DNA of 23,510 bases from a virus. The notes under the pieces are model-generated. The model saw only the letters and a list, made by a program, of their open reading frames with translations. It was not told where the DNA came from and searched no databases. The position numbers and the translations under genes were made by a program. Where the stretch lies: IMG/VR virus record IMGVR_UViG_3300033145_001668, positions 1 to 23,510 of that record. One strand, 5' to 3'. This document shows positions 1 through 8,203 of this stretch, one piece after another. Positions within the stretch are counted from its first letter, which is position 1. Each line of letters opens with the position of its first letter.

Positions 1-114
1 ATCAATTCCTGAAGATAATCGTGATGCTGAAGGTTATGTTTTAGATGTAGCAAAAACTAGATATTTAAGATTTATCTTTATGGGCTTTGCTTGGATAATA
101 TTTACTGCAATTGT
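1..114. repeat. Terminal direct repeat, left copy (circular overlap)
   Basis: These 114 bases are identical to 23397-23510. The reading frame crossing them continues unbroken from the right end into the left end, as expected when a circular molecule is assembled past its starting point. The circle would be 23,396 bp. A real terminal repeat of a linear genome is the alternative, but a repeat falling inside one continuous gene makes that unlikely. Confidence 0.95.
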
Positions 115-307
115 ATTTATTGCTGCAAATATTTCTGTAGCATATTTAGATACTGGATTACTTGGTGCTACTTTATTTTTAATCTATAAATTAATGTTCA
201 TATCAAATTTTATTATTATACCTATTTGTGTTATTAAGATGATACAAAGAATTGCATTGAGTAATGAAATGATGGGATTAATTGAAAGAGGGGTGGAGTT
301 TAAATGA
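1..307 (+). CDS. Membrane protein, C-terminal part of the gene that crosses the circle junction
   Basis: This is the 3' part of a gene beginning at 22981; joined over the junction it encodes 240 residues. The part seen here holds a short polar stretch and at least two hydrophobic segments (FIFMGFAWIIFTAIVF and a later LFLIYKLMF/FIIIPICVI stretch), then a charged tail ending GVEFK. The apparent ATG at 80 is internal. The stop TGA overlaps the next start codon (ATGA at 304-307), indicating translational coupling. It is part of the structural membrane-protein block; function unknown, probably a virion or envelope component (inference). Confidence 0.85.
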   Translation, partial: SIPEDNRDAEGYVLDVAKTRYLRFIFMGFAWIIFTAIVFIAANISVAYLDTGLLGATLFLIYKLMFISNFIIIPICVIKMIQRIALSNEMMGLIERGVEFK

Positions 308-513
308 AATCAAAAAGTAGGCTAGCTAGGGTAGATGATAGACTATTTACTGATTTGATTAAAATTGGTGCAATTAGGATAGAGAAAAAATTAAGTAGAT
401 GTAATCCTAGAGATATGACTATGCCTAAAATATCTAATCTTGCAACAAGATGTCCTAGTTACAACAAGTTATTAGAAGAATTAAAAACAATGCCGGAGAA
501 AAAACATGAATAA
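304..513 (+). CDS. Small basic protein of unknown function
   Basis: A 69-aa soluble, Lys/Arg-rich protein with two cysteines (RCNPRD and RCPSYN) and no membrane segment. It overlaps the preceding gene by ATGA and the following gene by 8 bases, so it is translated as part of the late membrane-protein operon. No family recognised. Its position between membrane proteins suggests it faces the interior of the particle or cell, but that is inference. Confidence 0.75.
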   Translation: MKSKSRLARVDDRLFTDLIKIGAIRIEKKLSRCNPRDMTMPKISNLATRCPSYNKLLEELKTMPEKKHE

Positions 514-1048
514 ACTAGGACAAATAACTCCAATAGTATATATAATTGGTGGATTAATATTAACGATTCTCTTATCTGTTGGATTGATGATTGGATGGGG
601 GACTCTTAAAACAGTTACTGATGAGATTATACCAGAGATAAATCAGATTGGAGAAGTTGCTCCAGGAAATAATCTTAGTGAATATAGTACAACAGTATTA
701 GCACCAGTAGATTCTGTAATCTCTAACTTCGGATTGATGATTGGATTACTTTATTTAATGGGTATTGTAGGTATTCTTTCATTGGCATTTATATATAGGA
801 ATAATCAAAGTGGTTGGTTAATTGCATTATTTGTTATGAGTATGTTATTTTTAGTTATGATTTCAATATTTGTAAGTCAATCTTATGAAGAATTCTATTT
901 AGATCAAGGAGAATTAGGGATACAATTGAGGTCAGCTAGTTTAGCTTCATTTTTTATTATTAATTCACCATTAATTTTAACAGTAGTAGGATTCATTGCA
1001 GGAATAATAATGTTCGCGGGTAGTCGGGAGGACGCATTTGGAATTTAA
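506..1048 (+). CDS. Polytopic membrane protein
   Basis: A 180-aa protein with about four hydrophobic segments near residues 9-31, 76-97, 103-124 and 147-171, separated by an acidic loop (about 35-70). The N-terminus MNKLGQI followed by a long hydrophobic run looks like the archaeal KxGQ-type (class III-like) signal or membrane anchor. It overlaps its upstream and downstream neighbours. Probably a virion membrane or assembly protein; no specific family recognised. Confidence 0.8.
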   Translation: MNKLGQITPIVYIIGGLILTILLSVGLMIGWGTLKTVTDEIIPEINQIGEVAPGNNLSEYSTTVLAPVDSVISNFGLMIGLLYLMGIVGILSLAFIYRNNQSGWLIALFVMSMLFLVMISIFVSQSYEEFYLDQGELGIQLRSASLASFFIINSPLILTVVGFIAGIIMFAGSREDAFGI

Positions 1049-3575
1049 AAACAGTCGTTCTAAGCGATTCTCAGCAACTTTAATGATGCTAGTGGTATGT
1101 TTGTTCATGGTTAATTTTGCTTCCGCAATTACTTGGGATAATGTAGCTTATTATAAATTAGATGAGACTAGTGGTTCTGTTTTAGATGCTACTGGAGTAA
1201 ATGATGGAAGTAATATAAATAGTACAACTACAGATGTAAGTGGGATAATAAACACTGCTTATGATTTTACAACTACTGACCAAACAAGAATAGAAGTTCC
1301 AGATGATACTTCTCTAAATTTTACAGATACATTTACAATAAATTTTTGGGCTGATTTTGATTCTATAACTAGTGGGGGGATAATCCATAAAGGTTCTTTG
1401 TCTGGTACTCAAGGAAGCTATGCAATTATTATTGAAAGTGGGATAATAAAAGTTAGATTAAATAATATAGATATAACTGCAAATGCTAATGATACTATTG
1501 GTGCTAATGGTTGGAATATGATTACTGCAACTTATGATAAAAATGCAGGAAATATAATAATTTATCTAAATGGTACACAAAGTGGGACAACAGCATATTC
1601 TACAGTTATAACTCCTGAAGCGGGAACATTAAATATTGGAACCTATTATTCAAATCAACAAACTATGGATGGAACTTTAGATGAAATAGGATTATGGGAT
1701 AGAACTCTAACTCCCGGAGAAATTACAGAATTATATAATAGTGGTAATGGATTAGCTTATGGGGGGAGTGGTACAGATCCAACAGTTACATTAGAAGTTC
1801 TTGGAAATGCCACAACCATCTCAGACATCGGAACTGATTTTATAGTATCTGGTAATGATATTTCTAGAAATAATTGGGAATGGACTAATATAACTTATGT
1901 TGTTTGGAATACTTCTAATGTTCATAACACCACCTTTGTAGAACTGGTAGATAATAGTACTTTTAATAACACCTTAGAGATAGATTATTTCTCACTAGCA
2001 ACTTATCAATGGAATGCTTATGCTTGTTGGAAGAACTCAACCTTTAGTAATTGTTCTTGGGGTGCGAGTAACAATACATTTAATGTAGTACCAACAAGCA
2101 CCGTAGCTGAATCATATATCAATACAACAATTGAAGGATCTACGGATTTATTCAGTATAAATCTCAGTGTTATAAGTGGACTTCGTATGTCCACAATAAC
2201 ATTTACTTATAACAATACTAAATATGAATCTAGTTTTACAGAGTATGCAACTAACATTTATTATGCAAGTATCTCTCAAGATATTCCACAAGTTTCTGCA
2301 AATACAAATATAACATTTTATTGGACTGCAACTTTGGAAAGTGGATTTGCACATAACTCCACACCACATAATCAAACAGTTCAGAATCTAACTCTTGATG
2401 ATTGTTCTACTGGAACTTATGTTTTATTTAATTTTACATTACTTGACGAAGCTACTCAAGGATTACTAGTTGGTGCTACAGACAATACTTCTATTAAGAT
2501 TGATATGTTTTTTACAAATATTAAAACAATGATTAGAACTATAAATTTTAATAAGCATTATAATCAAGTAAATGACCATAGGATTTGTTCTAATATTGAT
2601 TTGGGTAATTCTAAATTTAGAGTTGATGGTGTTGTTGAATATGATTCAGACCCTAGATTTTTAGAATTTTATAATATACAAAACTATACATTAACTAATT
2701 CTACTGATTACCAAAATATTTCACTATATAATTTAAAAACCTCTGAGGGCCAAGAATTTAAGATTACATATAAGGGTAAGGATTTTGTTCCAGTTACTGA
2801 TTTAATAGTTCAAATCCAAAGGAAATATATCGACGAGGGAGTTTTCAAAACTATTGAGATTCCAATGAGTGGAACTAATGGTTATACAATAGCACATCTT
2901 GTTCCAAATGATGTAGTTTATAATTTAATATTCTTAAAAGAGGGAAAAGTATTAGATTCTTTTACAGATGTTATTGCTAATTGTCAAAATCCTTCTATTA
3001 CTGAATGTGAAATTAATTTAAATTCTTTAATCACTGGTGAGAATCTACAATATTTAGTTACAGATTCTGAATTCTCTTCTAGCTTATCATTTAATCCTAC
3101 AACAAGAGTTATAACTTCTACATTCATAATAACTAGTGGTATTCCAGGGGTAGTTACATTAAATGCTACATTGATAGATAATTTTGGAAACCAATCTATT
3201 TGTTCGGATAGTTTAAATTCTGCAGGAGGAACTTTAACTTGTACAGTTCCAGCCTCTTTTGGTAATTCAACAATATATGCAACACTATCTTATAATGGAG
3301 AAATTAAGAATTTTGGGTATATTCAAGAAAAAGATGATCCTAAAAATAGGTATGGTGGAGTTTTAATTATGGGTGCAATAATATTACTTCTATTTATGTT
3401 TGGAATTGGTGTTAGTGATAATCCTATGATTACTGGAGTGTTCTTAATAATTGGAGCAGTATTATTAGTTGCATTAAACTTGGTTTATTCAACCTCATGG
3501 TTTGGTGCAGGGGCAACAATTTTGTGGTTTGTTATAGCAGTTGTAATTGTTATTGTAAAGGGTGGTAAACGATAA
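1038..3575 (+). CDS. Large secreted, membrane-anchored LamG-domain adhesin
   Basis: An 845-aa protein. The start is a TTG at 1038 with GGGAGG at 1026-1031; no ATG fits. Residues 1-30 are a signal peptide ending FASA. Residues about 31-243 form a LamG/concanavalin-like jelly roll (YYKLDETSG at the start, then FTINFWADF, WNMITATYD and LDEIGLWDRTLT signatures). The middle contains Asn/Thr-rich Ig-like modules with many N-x-S/T sites (NITYVVWNTS, YQWNAYAC). The last 75 residues hold about three transmembrane segments and a basic end, giving a type I-like anchor. LamG proteins of this kind occur in the spindle-shaped virus PAV1 (from memory), so a role as surface or host-attachment protein is reasonable. 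The ectodomain would face outwards. Confidence 0.88.
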   Translation: MEFKNSRSKRFSATLMMLVVCLFMVNFASAITWDNVAYYKLDETSGSVLDATGVNDGSNINSTTTDVSGIINTAYDFTTTDQTRIEVPDDTSLNFTDTFTINFWADFDSITSGGIIHKGSLSGTQGSYAIIIESGIIKVRLNNIDITANANDTIGANGWNMITATYDKNAGNIIIYLNGTQSGTTAYSTVITPEAGTLNIGTYYSNQQTMDGTLDEIGLWDRTLTPGEITELYNSGNGLAYGGSGTDPTVTLEVLGNATTISDIGTDFIVSGNDISRNNWEWTNITYVVWNTSNVHNTTFVELVDNSTFNNTLEIDYFSLATYQWNAYACWKNSTFSNCSWGASNNTFNVVPTSTVAESYINTTIEGSTDLFSINLSVISGLRMSTITFTYNNTKYESSFTEYATNIYYASISQDIPQVSANTNITFYWTATLESGFAHNSTPHNQTVQNLTLDDCSTGTYVLFNFTLLDEATQGLLVGATDNTSIKIDMFFTNIKTMIRTINFNKHYNQVNDHRICSNIDLGNSKFRVDGVVEYDSDPRFLEFYNIQNYTLTNSTDYQNISLYNLKTSEGQEFKITYKGKDFVPVTDLIVQIQRKYIDEGVFKTIEIPMSGTNGYTIAHLVPNDVVYNLIFLKEGKVLDSFTDVIANCQNPSITECEINLNSLITGENLQYLVTDSEFSSSLSFNPTTRVITSTFIITSGIPGVVTLNATLIDNFGNQSICSDSLNSAGGTLTCTVPASFGNSTIYATLSYNGEIKNFGYIQEKDDPKNRYGGVLIMGAIILLLFMFGIGVSDNPMITGVFLIIGAVLLVALNLVYSTSWFGAGATILWFVIAVVIVIVKGGKR

Positions 3576-4003
3576 TGGGGTATATTAAAATGATTACTGG
3601 TGGAGTAATGGCTGCAATCTTTATTATTTCATTAACACTTTTTGCGGCTAACTTTGCAATTGATAATAATTCAAATATAAATATTATCGACGACGAATCA
3701 TATTCTTCTTTAAATTCTACAATTAGAAATAGTATGAGTTCATTTGATACTGAATCTGAAACTTCTCAAGAAATCTTTTTCAAAACAACATTGGAAAGTG
3801 GAGATGAACATGCTTCTTCTGGTGCGCAGTTTAAAGTTGGACCATTAAGTGCTATCGGTATGGCTATGTCTTCTTTTAGTGTAGGATTTAATGCAATCTT
3901 TGGACCGGAGTTTTTATTTATCTTAATAACTATAAGTTCATTAATAACACTGATATTCGGATTTTATGCAATTAAAGCATGGTTAGGGAGGTCGCCAGAT
4001 TAA
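3575..4003 (+). CDS. Membrane protein with two hydrophobic segments and an extracellular loop
   Basis: A 142-aa protein: a first membrane segment near residues 6-26, a polar Ser/Glu/Asp-rich loop, then a hydrophobic region from about 90 to 135. It starts at the TAATG overlap with the LamG gene, implying coupled translation. The topology (short N-terminal anchor, exposed loop, C-terminal helices) repeats that of other proteins in this block. No family recognised; probable virion membrane component. Confidence 0.8.
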   Translation: MGYIKMITGGVMAAIFIISLTLFAANFAIDNNSNINIIDDESYSSLNSTIRNSMSSFDTESETSQEIFFKTTLESGDEHASSGAQFKVGPLSAIGMAMSSFSVGFNAIFGPEFLFILITISSLITLIFGFYAIKAWLGRSPD

Positions 4004-4004
4004 G

Positions 4005-4331
4005 ATGTCAACATTTATATTAGGTAACGCGACCACCCCAGACGATTCTTTAGTTGCTATAGCTACTGCTACTGGTGGGCTATTTCCAATAATGCTTTTA
4101 GTTTTTACTTGGATTATGATATTCTTTAGTGGAATACAAAGACAAAATAAGAGATTTGGATATTCTGATGCACCTCAATGGGCAACAATGGCTTCACTTG
4201 CTTGTGTCTTATTAACCTTGATTATGACTATAAAAGAAGGATTAATTGCCATGCCTGTTCTTTTGATAGTTATGGGGGTGGCCACATTATCAGGGGTATG
4301 GTTCTTTATGAGTAGGGGGAGGTTTGAATAA
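4005..4331 (+). CDS. Small polytopic membrane protein
   Basis: A 108-aa protein with three hydrophobic segments (about residues 25-43, 58-78 and 80-102) joined by a basic cytoplasmic-type loop (QRQNKRFGYSDAPQW). It starts one base after the upstream stop and ends in a TAATG overlap with the next gene. Unrecognised; its place in the block suggests a role in virion assembly or envelope. Confidence 0.8.
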   Translation: MSTFILGNATTPDDSLVAIATATGGLFPIMLLVFTWIMIFFSGIQRQNKRFGYSDAPQWATMASLACVLLTLIMTIKEGLIAMPVLLIVMGVATLSGVWFFMSRGRFE

Positions 4332-5626
4332 TGAAATGGACTTTCCTAATGCTATTCTTTATGATTGGTTTTGCGAGTGCAGGTATAGATGGTGTGATTG
4401 GTATAGATCTTGGTTATAAACTTCTAGATTTTAATAACAACACAGCCTATGTAAACAACTCACTCCTTTGGAACGGAAACCTCTGGTCAGATACTCGTTG
4501 GTTAAACATCGACGGTTCTAATGCAAATCAAGATATTGATATAGGTACTTATAACTTTTATGCAAATAGTATTGTTGCTACTAATTCCATAGAAGGACAA
4601 TATGCCTCAATTACAAATTATCTAACTGCTGGAAGTATCCGTTTAGAGGGAACTAAAATTTCTACTCCTTCCAATAATCTTGATATTGATGTTAGTGGAT
4701 ATTGGATTAATCTTTCAGGGGGTAGTGGAACTAAAATTAATACTTTATCAGATACTTTTACTTTTACCGATGGTTCAATAACAGCCAGTTCGGGAGCAAT
4801 AGATTTTGATGATGAAGATTTAATAACAACAGGAAATATCACAGCCGACGATTTAGATTTAACAATGGATGGATTTGACGCAGGTCTGAAAATTCAAGGA
4901 GCTTCATTCAATACTCACGAGGTAGAGTTTGTAAATACTGATCCGGTTATTGCGAGATGGGGTTGGAGAACTGCTACAAATGACGGGACTGATAATAATT
5001 TGCATAGAATATATGGGAGTGATGATTTACAATTAATATATGGTTTTGCGGCGGCTGGTCCTCTTTATGAAATGTTAGCAGTAGGTGCCCCATTACTTTT
5101 CGCAACTGTGGGAAACTCAAACCAATTACAATGTGAAGAAAATGGTGATGTTACAATAGGAGCGGGAGATTTAGTATTTAAAGGAAGTGGAACAGGATTA
5201 TCTCATGGAATAATTGCAGGAGATGATCGAGCAGTTGTGTGCACTAATCAAAATCAATGGTATCAAGTGACTTTTGATGAATGTGGTTCTAGTAATAAAA
5301 TCGTATGCTCGACGGCAGATAATGATATGGAAATTGAGTGGAGTGGGGTGTATGATGTTGGTGCTCATTTCTCTGTCCATAGTTCAACTGCAGGAGCAGA
5401 CTGGGAGATTCAAGTTAAAAAAAATAATGCTGATAATGATTTATTCCATGCACATATGTTTCAAACCTCAACAGTAGCAGGGAGAGTTTATGGGAATTCT
5501 TGTAATACTCTTGATGATTTAGAGAGTGATGATACTCTTGAGTTATGGGTGCGTTGCACATCATCAGCAGGTAAGACAATAGTATTTGACCATGTAAGCT
5601 TAAAAACATTTATGATAGGAGGGTAA
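4331..5626 (+). CDS. Secreted fibre-like protein with C-terminal C1q/TNF-like jelly roll
   Basis: A 431-aa protein with signal peptide 1-17 (ends GFASA) and no later membrane anchor. Residues about 50-200 are low-complexity beta-rich repeats of the tail-fibre kind (GTYNFYANSI, TDGSITASSGAIDFDDED, TTGNITADDLDL). The last 130 residues match the pattern of C1q/TNF-like trimeric heads: 'GVYDVGAHFSV', 'WEIQVKKNN', 'DDTLELWV', and the end 'SLKTFMIGG'. The same two-part layout (repetitive shaft, jelly-roll head) is used by many viral receptor-binding fibres. I infer a host-recognition spike or secreted adhesin partnered with the LamG protein just upstream. Codon use and spacing match its neighbours. 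Confidence 0.82.
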   Translation: MKWTFLMLFFMIGFASAGIDGVIGIDLGYKLLDFNNNTAYVNNSLLWNGNLWSDTRWLNIDGSNANQDIDIGTYNFYANSIVATNSIEGQYASITNYLTAGSIRLEGTKISTPSNNLDIDVSGYWINLSGGSGTKINTLSDTFTFTDGSITASSGAIDFDDEDLITTGNITADDLDLTMDGFDAGLKIQGASFNTHEVEFVNTDPVIARWGWRTATNDGTDNNLHRIYGSDDLQLIYGFAAAGPLYEMLAVGAPLLFATVGNSNQLQCEENGDVTIGAGDLVFKGSGTGLSHGIIAGDDRAVVCTNQNQWYQVTFDECGSSNKIVCSTADNDMEIEWSGVYDVGAHFSVHSSTAGADWEIQVKKNNADNDLFHAHMFQTSTVAGRVYGNSCNTLDDLESDDTLELWVRCTSSAGKTIVFDHVSLKTFMIGG

Positions 5627-5627
5627 A

Positions 5628-5699
5628 ATGAGTGCAAAAATATTATTAAATAAATTAGATGGAGGTAAAATAAATGGTAACAAGAGGAAATACTGGTAG
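5628..5699 (+). CDS. Possible 23-aa coupled peptide
   Basis: An ATG one base after the upstream stop, preceded by GGAGGG, opens a 23-codon frame. Its body contains the GGAGGT ribosome site (5661-5666) and the start of the next gene. It may be a genuine tiny protein, or simply keep ribosomes moving onto the arginine-rich gene. No domain can be seen. Confidence 0.4.
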   Translation: MSAKILLNKLDGGKINGNKRKYW

Positions 5700-5802
5700 A
5701 GGTTCTCGTGGAGCTTGTGGCGGAACTCGTCGTCGAGATGGTAGTGGAGGAGGACGAGGTAATCGAAATACTAAAAATCAGCCGAGAAAAAGAAGTAGAT
5801 AA
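5674..5802 (+). CDS. Arginine/glycine-rich basic mini-protein
   Basis: A 42-aa protein with RG-rich runs (RGSRG, TRRRDGSGGGRGNR) ending PRKRSR. It contains about a dozen arginines and only one acidic residue. GGAGGT lies 7 bases before the ATG. It is the last gene of the late block. The composition indicates nucleic-acid binding. Spindle-shaped virus SSV1 packages DNA with a small basic protein (VP2), so a packaged DNA-condensing protein is a reasonable inference from composition and position, not from homology. Confidence 0.7.
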   Translation: MVTRGNTGRGSRGACGGTRRRDGSGGGRGNRNTKNQPRKRSR

Positions 5803-5900
5803 AAAGCTTAATTAGTTTAAATAATTTTAGGTAATAAGATTTTTTGTGTCTTAATTATTTAGTGATTATAAAACTATTTAAAAGATTAATTATTGATTAT
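5803..5900 (+). promoter_or_regulatory. Late-operon end and promoter of the leader RNA
   Basis: This AT-rich spacer has a T-run (about 5839-5846) that could end the late transcript. A TATA-like box TATTTAAA at 5875-5882 lies about 26 bases before 5901-5904, exactly where the folded leader begins. Confidence 0.6.
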
Positions 5901-5997
5901 ATTGCACCCTTCGGCTTAGGTTGTTGTGTGTCGGCCTTCGGGTCTTCGTGGTAGCCCATAACTGCTACGAAAACTTGTTAGGGGAAAAGAATGCAAT
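5901..5997 (+). ncRNA. Structured 5' leader that can pair with its own ribosome site and start codon
   Basis: Outer stem ATTGCA (5901-5906) pairs perfectly with TGCAAT (5992-5997), which contains the first two bases of the ATG at 5996. Adjacent CCCT (5907-5910) can pair with the AGGG (5980-5983) that serves as Shine-Dalgarno. Inside are a GGCC-TTCG-GGTC hairpin (5933-5944) and a 9-bp stem TCGTGGTAG/CTGCTACGA (5946-5954 with 5962-5970, two G-U pairs). A cis-acting translation control element is the best reading; no known riboswitch class recognised. Confidence 0.6.
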
Positions 5998-6229
5998 GGA
6001 AATAGATTATAAAAAAGCAGTGAAACAAAAAGCAATTTTCTACTGGCAAGAAAAGTTAGTGTGTCATATTAAAAAAGTTCCAACTGGATTTGTTAATGGA
6101 TTAATTCTATCAGAATTGGAAAATGGGACTTTCTATTGGTTTGAAGATTTGAGAACTCCTGGAAAGAAAGAAAGAATATTTCTCGACGAGATTTTTGATA
6201 TTAAAGATTATGAAGAGGTGTTTGAATGA
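5996..6229 (+). CDS. Small protein of unknown function, first gene of the replication block
   Basis: A 77-aa protein starting at ATG 5996 with AGGGG at 5980-5984; an open extension back to 5921 lies inside the folded leader and is not credible. The sequence alternates hydrophobic and polar residues (KAIFYWQEKLVCHIKK, GLILSELENGTFYWFEDL, ERIFLDEIFDI), suggesting a small beta-barrel of SH3/Sm type, but no family is recognised. It ends in an ATGA overlap with the zinc-ribbon gene and lies in the same operon as the helicase. Its expression is probably controlled by the leader RNA. Confidence 0.75.
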   Translation: MEIDYKKAVKQKAIFYWQEKLVCHIKKVPTGFVNGLILSELENGTFYWFEDLRTPGKKERIFLDEIFDIKDYEEVFE

Positions 6230-6345
6230 AAGAGTGGAAGTGTCCTAACTGTAAAAGGGTGAGGGGGTTTGAGGGAGATTTAGTTATTAAGATTTGTTAT
6301 GTTTGCCAAGTTCCTATGAAAATTATATCAATGGAGGAGGGGTAA
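6226..6345 (+). CDS. 39-aa zinc-ribbon protein
   Basis: Two cysteine pairs, CPNC (residues 6-9) and CYVC (24-27), form a minimal zinc ribbon of the type found in phage Com-like proteins. The gene is coupled to both neighbours: ATGA overlap upstream, and its 3' end supplies the GGAGGAGGGG ribosome site for the helicase gene. Likely nucleic-acid binding; target unknown. Confidence 0.7.
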   Translation: MKEWKCPNCKRVRGFEGDLVIKICYVCQVPMKIISMEEG

Positions 6346-6351
6346 GAAAAA

Positions 6352-7920
6352 ATGGAAGAAGAGAAAGAAACAAAACTGAAAGAAGAATTAACAACAGAAG
6401 AAAGAAAACTAGAGGCAGAATGGATAATCGCACAAAGTCTTTTAAAGGAATACTCAACAAATGATTTCTCCAGAGCGTCTTACGATGAAAGGGCAAAAGA
6501 TTATTTAATTGGGCAAGATGGAAATTGTCGAATATCTTGGGAAACTTGGAAGAAATGGTACAAAGAATATGGGACAGACATAGTTTCAAAATTAAAAAAT
6601 TCTACAGAGTATAGAGATGTTGATGGTGTGATCCATCAGATAATTAAGAAAAATCCTATGGCGATTATGACAGATACAAAAGTTCAAGCGGAAATGTTTA
6701 ATGAAGTACAACCATATTTTTATGATAAATCTGGGTTGTGGTGGCTATGGAGTAATAGTGATTTCATGTGGGAACTCGTCGATGAAGTTGATATTCTTAA
6801 TATGATTTCTGAATCGACCGGAACAGATGTAATAAGACCATCTAACCGAAGTATAATCCTTAATACATTAAAACAGGAAGGTAGAAAGAATATCCCAAAA
6901 GATTCTAAACCATCATGGATACAATTTAAAGAATTGATATATGATATTGAAACTGGAGAACAATTTAAAGCATCTCCAAAATACTTTGTGACTAATCCAA
7001 TACCTTGGGAACTTGAAAAGGAAGTGTTCGCAACACCGACGATGGATAAGATATTTGCTGAATGGGTTGGAGAGGAATATGTTAAAACACTTTATGAAAT
7101 TCTTGCATATTCATTATTACCTGATTATCCAATCCATAGAATCTTTTGTTTTATTGGTGAAGGTATGAATGGTAAGAGTTGTTTTTTAAATCTCCTTATG
7201 AAGTTTGTGGGAACTAAAAATTGTTGTTCAACAGAACTAGATACATTATTAGCAAGTAGGTTTGAAGTTACAAGGCTACATAAGAAACTTATCTGTCAAA
7301 TGGGAGAAACTAATTTTAATGAAATTAGCAAGACATCCCTCCTAAAGAAATTAAGTGGAGGAGATTTGATTGGATTTGAGTACAAGAATAAAAATCCCTT
7401 TGAAGAGATTAATTATGCAAAAATAATTATAGCAACAAATAATCTTCCTGCAACCACAGATAAAACTTTGGGTTTTTATAGAAGATGGTCTATTATAGAT
7501 TTTCCAAACAGATTTTCCGAACAGAAGAATATACTTGATGATATTCCTGAAAAAGAATATAACTCCCTAGCATCAAGATGTTGTATAATATTAAAGGATT
7601 TAATAAAGAAAAGAAAATTTACAAAAGAAGGAACAGTTGAAGAACGAATGGAAAAATATGAATCAAAGAGTAATTTTCTTGAACAGTTCATTAAGGAATT
7701 TACAATTGAATCCTCAGATAACCATTTAACAAAAGCTGAATTTTATAAGAAATTTATAGCATGGTCTAAAGAAAATAGACATAGAACCATGTCAGATAGT
7801 AGTGTTGGATTAGCTATGAAGAAAATAGGGTTTGAATCTGGAAAGAAATATTTTAATTGGTTATTTGATGGTAAGGGGGGACAATTGCGTGTGTGGTTGG
7901 GATTAAAATGGAGGGAATAA
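6352..7920 (+). CDS. SF3 replicative helicase (D5/primase-C-terminal type)
   Basis: A 522-aa protein. Walker A is GEGMNGKS at residues 269-276, Walker B-like LICQMGETN at 313-321 and the SF3 motif C/sensor IIIATNNLP at about 358-366, followed by the arginine-finger-like FYRRWSIIDF. Residues about 190-265 look like the D5_N domain that precedes this ATPase, and the last 80 residues look like a winged helix. No archaeo-eukaryotic primase domain is visible in the N-terminal 190 residues, so priming would need a host enzyme or an unrecognised domain. SF3 helicases unwind viral origins as hexamers; this is the only recognisable replication enzyme here. The long hairpin starts on the base after the stop codon. 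Confidence 0.93.
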   Translation: MEEEKETKLKEELTTEERKLEAEWIIAQSLLKEYSTNDFSRASYDERAKDYLIGQDGNCRISWETWKKWYKEYGTDIVSKLKNSTEYRDVDGVIHQIIKKNPMAIMTDTKVQAEMFNEVQPYFYDKSGLWWLWSNSDFMWELVDEVDILNMISESTGTDVIRPSNRSIILNTLKQEGRKNIPKDSKPSWIQFKELIYDIETGEQFKASPKYFVTNPIPWELEKEVFATPTMDKIFAEWVGEEYVKTLYEILAYSLLPDYPIHRIFCFIGEGMNGKSCFLNLLMKFVGTKNCCSTELDTLLASRFEVTRLHKKLICQMGETNFNEISKTSLLKKLSGGDLIGFEYKNKNPFEEINYAKIIIATNNLPATTDKTLGFYRRWSIIDFPNRFSEQKNILDDIPEKEYNSLASRCCIILKDLIKKRKFTKEGTVEERMEKYESKSNFLEQFIKEFTIESSDNHLTKAEFYKKFIAWSKENRHRTMSDSSVGLAMKKIGFESGKKYFNWLFDGKGGQLRVWLGLKWRE

Positions 7921-8015
7921 GACAGAGTAGGCAGGTTAGACACCCAATTCCAGTTAGCTCTATACGCATATTACTAAGTGGGGGTTACCTGTCTAACCTG
8001 CCTACCCTGTCTTTT
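7921..8015. repeat. Long near-perfect inverted repeat (22-bp arms) downstream of the helicase
   Basis: Arms 7921-7942 and 7990-8011 pair at 21 of 22 positions (one A/C mismatch, 7926 with 8006). Inside, CCAGTTAG (7950-7957) pairs with CTAAGTGG (7974-7981) at 7 of 8. The arms are much richer in G+C than their surroundings. TTTT follows at 8012-8015, so a terminator is possible, but 22 bp is long for that; a replication origin or protein-binding cruciform is the alternative. Confidence 0.85.
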
Positions 8016-8056
8016 ATGTGTAAAATGGTATACTCTACAGGAAATGGAGGTGTCAA

Positions 8057-8203
8057 ATGACTAACAAAAAACCCTTCCAAACCAAAATAATTTGTAAAAA
8101 TTGCGGGGCAATTAATGATATATCCCAAATAAAAGAAGCAATTAAAAAAAGAATCCTTGAAAAGTTTGGTGTAGACTTGGATTGGATTTTAGAGGAAATT
8201 TAA
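8057..8203 (+). CDS. 48-aa protein with a single CxxC pair
   Basis: The ATG at 8057 follows GGAGGT (8046-8051). The protein has one CKNC motif (residues 13-16) and a C-terminal helical, basic-then-acidic part (IKKRILEKFGVDLDWILEEI). Its stop overlaps the next start (TAATG). A half zinc ribbon of this kind could dimerise around zinc. Function unknown. Confidence 0.65.
   Translation: MTNKKPFQTKIICKNCGAINDISQIKEAIKKRILEKFGVDLDWILEEI

Noticed and set aside
1-114. Viral terminal repeat of a linear genome
   Set aside because: The repeat lies within one continuous gene that reads through the junction, which fits circular assembly overlap.
6352-7920. Complete primase-helicase
   Set aside because: No archaeo-eukaryotic primase motifs are visible before residue 190, so only helicase is claimed.
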